DNA of 64,000 bases from Microtetraspora fusca (GTDB lineage: Bacteria > Actinomycetota > Actinomycetes > Streptosporangiales > Streptosporangiaceae): positions 1-64,000 of the forward strand of contig NZ_BBYK01000063.1 of assembly GCF_001570365.1 (NCBI RefSeq), given 5' to 3'. Within the stretch, counting starts at the first letter, position 1. Each line of letters starts with the position of its first letter. Below are positions 54,492-62,100 of this stretch, one piece after another. The notes beneath the pieces are model-generated. The model searched no databases. It was given only the letters and a program-made list of their open reading frames with translations, and had not been told where the DNA came from. The position numbers were made by a program, and so were the translations under genes.

Positions 54492-55277
54492 GTGGCGGAG
54501 CTGTCGCTGCCGGATCTGGACCCGACCAGCGACCGGGCGGTCTTCCGTCAGATCGCCGACCACCTCCGCGACGCGATCGAGCGCGGCGCCCTCGCCCAGG
54601 GCGACAAGGTGCCCTCCGAAGCCCGGCTCATGGAGCACTACGGTGTCGCCCGGATGACCATCCGCAACGCCCTGCAGGTCCTGCAAAGCGAAGGGCTCAC
54701 CGTCGCCGAGCACGGCAGGGGCGTGTTCGTCCGCTCCCATCCCCCCGTACGGCGGCTCGCCTCCGACAGATTCGCCCGCCGCCATCGCGAGCAGGGCAAG
54801 GCGGCCTTCATCGCCGAGACGGAGGAAGCCGGCGGCACTCCGTCCGTCGACTCCATAAAGATCACCGAGGCCACGCCGACACCCGACATCGCCGAACGGC
54901 TCGGTCTCGCCGCAAAGGACCGCGTGATCGTCCGATCCAGGCGCTATCTGATCAACGGTCAGCCGGTCGAGACCGCGGTGTCGTACATTCCCGCCGAGAT
55001 CGCCAAGGGCACGCCGATCATGCAGCCCGACAGCGGGCCGGGCGGCATCTACGCCCGCCTGGAGGAGCTCGGCTTCCAGCTCGACCACTTCATCGAAGAG
55101 ATCAAGTCCCGGATGCCCCTGCGCGACGAAGCCAAGGCGCTGCGGCTCGCTCCCGGCGTTCCCGTGTTCCACCTGGTCCGTACGGCTTACGCCGGCGACG
55201 GCCGCGCGGTCGAGGTGTGCGACACCGTGATGTCCAGCGACGCCTACATGCTGACCTACGAACTTCCCGCGCGATAA
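54492..55277 (+). CDS. GntR-family (HutC/UTRA) transcriptional regulator
   Basis: A 261-aa regulator. The N-terminal winged HTH is YRQIADHLRDAIERG-like (here FRQIADHLRDAIERGALAQG) then KVPSEARLMEHYGVARMTIRNALQVLQSEGL. The C-terminal UTRA domain includes GLAAKDRVIVRSRRYLINGQPVE (by landmark) and VFHLVRTAYAGDGRAVEV. GTG 54492 has GAGGAG about 9 bp upstream and is preferred over ATG 54468, which has no ribosome-binding site. It is probably the local regulator of the small gene cluster that follows. Confidence 0.88.
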   Translation: MAELSLPDLDPTSDRAVFRQIADHLRDAIERGALAQGDKVPSEARLMEHYGVARMTIRNALQVLQSEGLTVAEHGRGVFVRSHPPVRRLASDRFARRHREQGKAAFIAETEEAGGTPSVDSIKITEATPTPDIAERLGLAAKDRVIVRSRRYLINGQPVETAVSYIPAEIAKGTPIMQPDSGPGGIYARLEELGFQLDHFIEEIKSRMPLRDEAKALRLAPGVPVFHLVRTAYAGDGRAVEVCDTVMSSDAYMLTYELPAR

Positions 55278-55399
55278 CGCTTGACGAACTCATCTAGAGG
55301 AGTCATAAAGGAGCCTGTAACTCCTCTAGTCGAGCAGATGAGAACTGACCAGAGGTCAAATACCCCCAAGGCGTTCGATATCTCCAGGAAAAGGCGGCA

Positions 55400-55756
55400 A
55401 TGACCGAATACGGCACAGCGCTCGCGGAACACCCAGCGATCCGCGACCCGCCACAACAATCTGATGCGAAGGCCCTTCTCACCGAGTACCACGGCCTCCA
55501 TGTCGCCCCCACGCAGAAGCAACACGACAAGATCCGCTGGATCGCCCCGACCTCGCGCAGCAGCCGCATCCGCGTCCGCGAGCACACGTGCGAATGCAAG
55601 GCGACGATCTACGAGCTGTGCCAGGCCGGCGGGCTCACCTTCATCCGCCGCACCGTCCGAGGACCAGATGGTCCGGTCGTCCACGAGGGTCCCTGGCTCC
55701 TTGCCGCGAAAGCCCAACGGCTGTGGCACCACCTGCTGCTGGGCCAGGCCCGATAG
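55400..55756 (+). CDS. Conserved hypothetical protein
   Basis: A 118-aa protein with RIRVREHTCECKATIYELCQAGG, then FIRRTVRGPDGPVVHEGPWL and a C-terminal AKAQRLWHHLLLGQAR. The CEC/C trio could be a metal site, but no named family is recognised. It lies 122 bp after the GntR gene and 40 bp before the next, so it is probably in the same transcript. Confidence 0.65.
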   Translation: MTEYGTALAEHPAIRDPPQQSDAKALLTEYHGLHVAPTQKQHDKIRWIAPTSRSSRIRVREHTCECKATIYELCQAGGLTFIRRTVRGPDGPVVHEGPWLLAAKAQRLWHHLLLGQAR

Positions 55757-55796
55757 CTCCCCCTTCACCCCGTCACTACACGAAGGAGTACGAGCA

Positions 55797-56543
55797 ATGT
55801 CCCCGAACACCCAAACGCGCACCGGGTTCGGCGTACAACTGCCGGTCGCGTTCGACCCGCGCTGGAACCGCATCCCCGGCATCACCGTGAACGGCACCAC
55901 CATCACCGTCGAACCGGAGACGTACTTCTTCCAGTTCGAGACCTCCACCTGGGTGCTGTGTGACTGGCAGATCGTCAGCAGCGAGCTCCTCACCTGCGAG
56001 GAGACCACCGAGACCACCGTCGAGCAGCTCGCCCTCGACTTCGTGAAGACGTACGGCTTCTCGACCTCCGACGCCGGGCTCGTGCTGTCCACCGCCTGGG
56101 ACGTCTACAGCTACCTCTTCCGTGACGAGCACCTGCCCGCCCTCGGCCTGCCCCAGGTCACCGCCGAACACCTGCGGATGCTCCGCGAGGCCGCGACCTT
56201 CATGGCCCTGAACAAGGTGGAACTCGACGGGCACATCTCCAACGTCGGCCCGTGCTGGTTCTTCCCTGCCGCAACCAGCGTCGTCTTCGACCTCGACGAG
56301 GCGGAGGGCGGCATGCTGGACGACGTCTACCACGGCACCTGGTTCAACGAGTACCGCCGCATCGAGTCCATCAAGGCCCACACCGCCCTCGGCGGACGGC
56401 TGGTCCACGGCTGCCAGTCCGTGCCCGACCAGTCCGGCGGAGCCTGCGTGCCGTACGGCGCTTCGATGGAGACCTTCCGAACTGAGCTGACCGGCTTCCG
56501 CCAGGAGTGGCTCGCCAAGGTGTACGCCTGCCGCGCCGCCTGA
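55797..56543 (+). CDS. Conserved hypothetical protein, possibly cytosolic
   Basis: A 248-aa protein starting MSPNTQTRTGFGVQLPVAFD with a GAAGGAG ribosome-binding site about 9 bp upstream. It is acidic, with no TM segments. It contains LDFVKTYGFSTSDAGLVLS, GHISNVGPCWFFPAATSVVFD and a C-terminal MSETFRTELTGFRQEWL-like part (here METFRTELTGFRQEWLAK). I do not recognise the family. It sits between a small unknown and a phosphotransferase in a co-directional cluster. Confidence 0.75.
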   Translation: MSPNTQTRTGFGVQLPVAFDPRWNRIPGITVNGTTITVEPETYFFQFETSTWVLCDWQIVSSELLTCEETTETTVEQLALDFVKTYGFSTSDAGLVLSTAWDVYSYLFRDEHLPALGLPQVTAEHLRMLREAATFMALNKVELDGHISNVGPCWFFPAATSVVFDLDEAEGGMLDDVYHGTWFNEYRRIESIKAHTALGGRLVHGCQSVPDQSGGACVPYGASMETFRTELTGFRQEWLAKVYACRAA

Positions 56544-56611
56544 CCAAGCCACAGGCTGTACGGCTCCCGTGCGGAGCCGTACAGCCCCTGCTCCCGGAAG
56601 GAGAAGACTCG

Positions 56612-57529
56612 ATGAACGAGGCGACGGTCACGCGGCTGTGCACCCAGATATGCGCCGCGGCGGGATTCGACAGCGCGCCGAAACGCGAGCCGCTGCGCGC
56701 CTGGTCTCTTTCTGCCGTAGAACGCCTGCACTTCCCCGGCGGCGCCACCGCCATCTTCAAGTACGCCGCCGAGCCGTTCACCACAGAGGACCAGGCGCTC
56801 ACGCTCGCCGCCGCCTACGGCGTTCCCGTCCCGATCCTGTACGGCTCCGCCGTCAGCGAGCGCATCCTCGGCATGGTGATGGAAGACCTCGGCAGGCCCG
56901 TACGCGAAGCCGACGACCGCGACGGAGCCGAAGCTGCCGCGCGCCTGCACGCCGTCCGCGCATCAGAACTCCTTCCGATCACCCTCGGCGGGGCCGGGCT
57001 GCGCAGGCTGCCCACGCGGGCGCTCGCGCACCTGGACTATCTCCGCCAGGTAGGGCGCTGGACGCACACCGACGACATCGCCGAGATGCTCACCGCGCTG
57101 CAGACCGCGACACCGGCGCGATCACAGGGAGCGGAACGGGCGCCGTTCGGGCTGTGCCATTCGGAGTTCCACCCCAGCTCGCTGCACATCGGGGAGACTG
57201 GGTGGCGGCTGCTGGACTTCGCCCGCGCGTTCAACGGTCCCGGCCTGCTCGACCTGGCCTCCTGGCCCGGCACCCTCGAAGCGGCCGACCCCGCACAGGT
57301 CGGTGGCCTGATCGATTCCTACATCGCTGCCGGCGGCCATCGAGACGCGCGGGCGCGACGCGGCGGTCTGAGTGCGGAGGATTGGGCGCTGGGCTGGCAC
57401 CGTGTCTGGATCACCGAGTGGTTCATGGACCAGGCCGTGCGCTGGATCGCCGACCCGGCAACCGACCCCGCCTATCTCAAGGCCGTCCGCCGCCACCTCG
57501 CAGACGCGGTACGCCTGCTCGCGCCATGA
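56612..57529 (+). CDS. APH-like phosphotransferase
   Basis: A 305-aa aminoglycoside phosphotransferase/choline kinase-fold protein. The ATP-binding region is TAIFKYAAEPFTTEDQAL, the catalytic-loop equivalent is FGLCHSEFHPSSLHIG (normally HxDxxxxN; here H-S-E-F-H-P-S-S) and the metal-site loop is WRLLDFARAFNGPGLLDLA. The catalytic Asp is replaced by Glu or shifted, so the activity may be altered. ATG 56612 has GGAAGGAG. Its stop overlaps the methyltransferase start. Confidence 0.75.
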   Translation: MNEATVTRLCTQICAAAGFDSAPKREPLRAWSLSAVERLHFPGGATAIFKYAAEPFTTEDQALTLAAAYGVPVPILYGSAVSERILGMVMEDLGRPVREADDRDGAEAAARLHAVRASELLPITLGGAGLRRLPTRALAHLDYLRQVGRWTHTDDIAEMLTALQTATPARSQGAERAPFGLCHSEFHPSSLHIGETGWRLLDFARAFNGPGLLDLASWPGTLEAADPAQVGGLIDSYIAAGGHRDARARRGGLSAEDWALGWHRVWITEWFMDQAVRWIADPATDPAYLKAVRRHLADAVRLLAP

Positions 57530-58176
57530 ACCGGGCGGCCTGGCAGGAGCACGCCCGCCAGCGCCAGACCACCGAACCTCAAGGACCGACTCCCCCACCG
57601 CTGGACATGTACTGGGGGCAGCACCCAGGCGCAGGGCCGGGAGCGGAGATCCTGGGCGATCTCGCCGACCGCACGGTCATCGATCTCGGCTGCGGCCCCG
57701 GTCACCATGCCGCGTACCTCGTCACGCTCGGCGCCATCGTGACGGGCATCGACATCGCCGACGCCCAGATCGAACGGGCCCGCAACCGCTACGGGCATCT
57801 GCCCGGCGTCACCTTCACCGTGGCCGACGCCATCGACTTCCTCGACGAGGTGGAGTGCGACGTCTGCTACTCCGTCTTCGGCGCGGTGGGGCTCACACCA
57901 CCTGAGCGTCTGCTCCCGGCGATCGCCGCCGCGTTGCGGCCGGGCGGGCTGCTGGCCTTCAGCGTCCCCCACCCCGACCGCCGGGCCCGCGCGAACTGGC
58001 TCACCCTCCCTTTCGGTGACCGGGTGCCCATCCAACGCTGGGAACCGGCCTGGCTGGAGCTGCTGGGTGAAGCCGGGCTCGACCTGGAAGCCCAGCACCA
58101 CATCACCAATCCATTCGAAGGCCCAGCGACCCTGCTCGTCACCGCGCGAAAACGTCCGCCAGGAGTTCCCCCATGA
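57526..58176 (+). CDS. Class I SAM-dependent methyltransferase
   Basis: A 216-aa protein with motif I VIDLGCGPGHHAAYL, followed by VTGIDIADAQIERARNRYG and ALRPGGLLAFSVPHP. The substrate is unknown. The N-terminal WQEHARQRQT and MYWGQHPGAG segments are typical of small actinobacterial methyltransferases near APH-like genes. It is ATGA-coupled to both neighbours (57526-57529 and 58173-58176). Confidence 0.88.
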   Translation: MNRAAWQEHARQRQTTEPQGPTPPPLDMYWGQHPGAGPGAEILGDLADRTVIDLGCGPGHHAAYLVTLGAIVTGIDIADAQIERARNRYGHLPGVTFTVADAIDFLDEVECDVCYSVFGAVGLTPPERLLPAIAAALRPGGLLAFSVPHPDRRARANWLTLPFGDRVPIQRWEPAWLELLGEAGLDLEAQHHITNPFEGPATLLVTARKRPPGVPP

Positions 58177-58838
58177 CCACCATCGCGTACCTGCTGATCG
58201 ACGTCGACGGCGTCCTCATCCCCTTCCCCGACAGTGCCGGCAACGGCCCCGCGACTCACGTCCGGCACCTCGTCGTCCCGACCGGGTACGACGCCGACAA
58301 GCCGGTCCCGATCTGGCTCAACCCGGCTCATGGCCCCATGCTCACGAACCTGTTCCAGGACGTTCCTGTCGCTCCGGTCTGGTGCACGAGCTGGCACGGC
58401 GACGCGAGCACCCTCATCGGCCCCAAGCTCGGACTTCCCCCGTTGCCCCATGTCGAGCTCGGACGGCCGGCGATCAGCACCAGCCACCCCAACGGCTACC
58501 TCTGGAAACGCGACCCCGTCACCCGATGGCTCGGCTCAGCTCCAGCCGCCTGGATCGACGACGACTTCACTCCCGCCGACCACGCCTGGGCCGCTCACCG
58601 CACCCAGTCCGGCATCCCCACGCTGCTCATCCAGCCCGACCCCATGACCGGCCTCGAACCCTCCCACTTGGACGCCGTACGCACCTGGGCGCTGGGCATC
58701 ACGACCGAGTCGCCTGCCGCACTCCGCGTAGTACCCGCACAAATGCTGGGCAGCGGGCCGTCGACACGGGAAGCAAGAAAGACACGCGTCGATCTGCCGG
58801 CTCTCGATCAGTCTCGATGGGGACCAACGCCGACGTAG
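58173..58838 (+). CDS. HAD-like hydrolase-domain protein
   Basis: A 221-aa protein. IAYLLIDVDGVLIPFPD is HAD motif I (DVDGV), WCTSWHGDAS is a motif II-like position, and AAWIDDDFTPADHAWA is a late Asp cluster that fits motif IV. The protein resembles HAD-like domains that occur with nucleic-acid-repair or kinase partners. It is the last gene of the NUDIX/GntR-associated cluster, overlapping the methyltransferase by 4 bp. Confidence 0.75.
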   Translation: MTTIAYLLIDVDGVLIPFPDSAGNGPATHVRHLVVPTGYDADKPVPIWLNPAHGPMLTNLFQDVPVAPVWCTSWHGDASTLIGPKLGLPPLPHVELGRPAISTSHPNGYLWKRDPVTRWLGSAPAAWIDDDFTPADHAWAAHRTQSGIPTLLIQPDPMTGLEPSHLDAVRTWALGITTESPAALRVVPAQMLGSGPSTREARKTRVDLPALDQSRWGPTPT

Positions 58839-59130
58839 GTCCACACGTACTCATGCCACTTCTAATCCTGGTCAAGCTCTAACTCACACTTATTGTCAGT
58901 CCCAGGAGTCGAATAGCGGATCAACGACCGCCGCAGGATTCCAGTACCGGCCCTGGTGCACCTCTACCGTTGGTAGATCCGACAGATCCGCCCAGGATGG
59001 CGGAACGGGCAGTTCCGCCGAGCTCATCAACCAGAACCTCTGCACAAGAGCACAGACTCCTCGCGGATGACCAGTGCGGTGCTTGCCGGTACCGGCCGCT
59101 GCACGAAGCACAGCGGCCAGCACCAGCCTG
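58839..59130 (-). other. Intergenic stretch with a possible 42-aa gene at 58896-59027
   Basis: On the minus strand MSSAELPVPPSWADLSDL then PTVEVHQGRYWNPAAVVDPL runs to a stop at 58896, with a GAGG about 10 bp ahead of ATG 59027. The frame is open up to 59123, only 8 bp after the ATPase stop. It may be a small partner or tail gene of the ATPase. Nothing else was seen. Confidence 0.35.
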
Positions 59131-62100
59131 TCAGGCGCGGTGGGGCCAGGACCGCCTCAACAGCGGCTCGGGCCGATACATGGCATCGGAGTCGACGTCG
59201 AAAACACCCAGCGTTTGCAGGATCGCCACCGCAATATCGGGATCGTCGACGTTGCCCCCCAATGCCACAGCCGCGACTAAGTCCTCGATCGTGACACCGT
59301 CGACATCGACGAGCGTCAGCACTGTGTTGAACGCCGTGACGAGTTGCTCGTCGGCGGTGATGCCGATCGCGTCGACGAACTCTGCCGCGCCCGTCGGTGA
59401 CGCGAGTTCCTCCGCGACAGTAACCAGCGCCTGCCCCTCCTCCATACCGGAGGCTACGAGCTGACCGGCTCGCTCGACGAGCAGCGGCCAGCCGCCGGTG
59501 ACCTCGAGCAGCCGATCGAGTCGCTCCGGCACACTGAACTTCTCGCTCGCCAGTGCCCATACCCGCAGCGTCTGCCGGGTGTATCGCCGCAGCATCACTA
59601 TCCCGAGCGCCGGGTTGCGCCCGGCGCTGCCGAGCACCGTCCACCACAGGCACATCTGCTGGGGCCCGGCGACGATGACAGCCGAGCGTGTCACACCGGG
59701 CTGTTGCGGACGCAGCTCGAGTGCCGCTCTCAACGCGGCGGTGCACGCTTCGTCGCGTGGCGCGAGCGCGACCAGGTCGGTAAGCACGACGCGCCGCTCG
59801 CCCGGTCTGCCAGCGACCAACTCCTCCTCGAACTGCCGCCGGTTGGTAATTGGTGGCACGGTGAACCGGTCGCCGACATCGGCGGCGAGTCGCACAGCCT
59901 CTGCGACGTCGCCAATGCCGGTCGCCAGTGAGCCAAGCACCACACGGACCTGGTTGGCGTGATCGCCGAGCACGTCGTCGCTCTGCCCTGCAGTAAGTGG
60001 CGAGCGCCGCCCGTCGGGCAGCGCCGCTCGTGTCTCCAGTGCGATGAACTCGTCGGGCACCGATAGCGTCGCCGCGCCGAGGAGCTGCGTGATGACATTG
60101 TCCTTAGACCCGATCATGCGCAGCACGTTCGGGCTGCGCAGATGCCAACCGCGGCCGTCGTTGTTCGGCGCGAGTACGCCCAGGCCGACCATCTCCTGGA
60201 GGTACGCGCGGAACCCTTCCACATCCAGAGTGGAGAAGCCCGCGTGCCACCACTCCAGGCATTCTTCCCGCAGCTCGACATCGGACAGCCGTGCGTCGAG
60301 GCCGGCCTCGTGCGCGTGATGCGCGAGCACGTTGGCGATAACGTTGTATCGCGGGTCGAGGTGCAGCGTGTCGTGGAACGCAGCAGTGATGTCGGCTTTG
60401 AGATCTACGTGACTCTCGACTGCGACAACGTCGGCGCGCCTGATGACATAGGGCGGCTCTGTGTCGACGACGCCGGCGCCCCGGCGGGCGTGCATCGTAG
60501 CGATGAGGCGAGAGCCGAACATCTGCAGTAGGAACGGCTGATATGAGCAGTACCCGAGGATCCGGTTGACCAGGTCGTCGTAGTCGAAGCGGTACCCGAG
60601 CGCCTGCAGCGGCCGGGTGAGCAGGTTCGTCGCGAACTGTGGTCGCAATGGCCCGATGACGGTCGGCCGCTGCGCAAGGTGGCTGAACGGGCCGTTACGG
60701 GCGCTCTTGGCGTAGCGTTGCACCGAGTGCAGACCAGCGAAAACGACCTTGATGCGACCGTCGGTGGTCAGGCCGAGTTCTTTGAGCCGATTCGTCTCGA
60801 AGAACTCGGGTGCGTCGGATTCGAAGAAACGATCGGATTCGTCGAGCAGGATAAGCAACCGTCGGCGCGGATCGGCGTCGAGCCATGCGAGCACGCCCGC
60901 CCGAACTTGTTCATGCGGGCTCCTGCGGCTCGTTTGGCGACGTGTCGGCGTGATGACACCCTGGTCCGTGAAATCTCGCAGCAGCGCATTCCATATAGCG
61001 TCCGGTCCGATCGCCGAACCTGCTCGGATGCCTACAGTGTCGAGGCTGAGGTAGAGGCTGACTCGCTCACCGGGTGAGCCCTGCGACTCAAATTTCTGGC
61101 CAGCACTGCGCAGCAGAGCAGACTTGCCTAGGCCTCGTCCGCCATAGAGAAGCTGTGTGCCATCGGGATCGAGCACGCTTTTGCGCTCGGCATCGCGACC
61201 ATAGAACATCTCCTCGGCCACGAGACCGCGCTTCTTCCTAACGTACGGGTTTATGTTGCTGAACGGCAGCAGCACACCCATGGTGGCGTCTATCCGCCGG
61301 TTTCCGTGCGCAGCCAGGTAGACGAGTGCGGCGTCATCGAGCACCACGACCGGTGCGGTGCGGTTATCCGCAACGGCGTGCTGGGCGAGCTCACGGCGAG
61401 TCTGTGCGCTCATCGTGCCGAAGTACGCGATGAGCAGGCTGTCGCCAGAGTTGTCCTGGTCGGCGTGGCTGAGCAGCAGTTGCGCGCTCGGCTGGCCCCA
61501 AGCGAGCAGGACGCGCAGCCGACCGCCGAGCTTGCTGCCAAACGCTGGCGCGGGTGCCTTCCCGTTGATCGTCACGTCAACCACGTCGATGAAGCGCCGA
61601 TCGCGCCCGCGCGGCAGATCGTCGAGGCGGCGAATGCGCTTGCCCTCGATGCCCGTGATACGCAGCGCCGGCAGCAGCAGTTCACGTTCGGTGATCTTCT
61701 GCCGTCCTTCAGGTGGCGTTGTGGAGAGCTGCCGCCAACTATCGAGCGCGACCGCGGCGAGCTCAGCCAAGTCGGGGCTGAGTCGGCTGAAATCGAGCAC
61801 CTCACAGCCGGGCACCTGGCCGCGGCTGCGCACGGCCTTGATGACTTCCGCCGTCAGGCCAGACTGCAGCACATCGGGCACGGCAGGAAAGAATCGCTGC
61901 AGGTCCTGCAGCTCAGATACCTGCGGCACCGGCTCGCCGATCTCGAGAAAGTAGATGAGCTCTTCGGCGGTCGACAGTTCGCCGGTATTGATGAGCCGCT
62001 CGACACGGTCCACGGTGCCTTCGTCGACGTCCTGCAGCGCAGCCAGCCGACCCGACAAGCGCCGGGCTGCCTCGGCGCGATAGAGCGGCAGCCGCTCGGC

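Noticed and set aside
55256-56552. Minus-strand frames opposite 55.3-56.5 kb
   Set aside because: They are antisense shadows. The plus strand has a good ribosome-binding site and coherent proteins.
56569-58176. One 535-aa protein spanning the phosphotransferase and methyltransferase region
   Set aside because: The first 319 codons are a shadow of the phosphotransferase. The methyltransferase starts at 57526 with an ATGA overlap.
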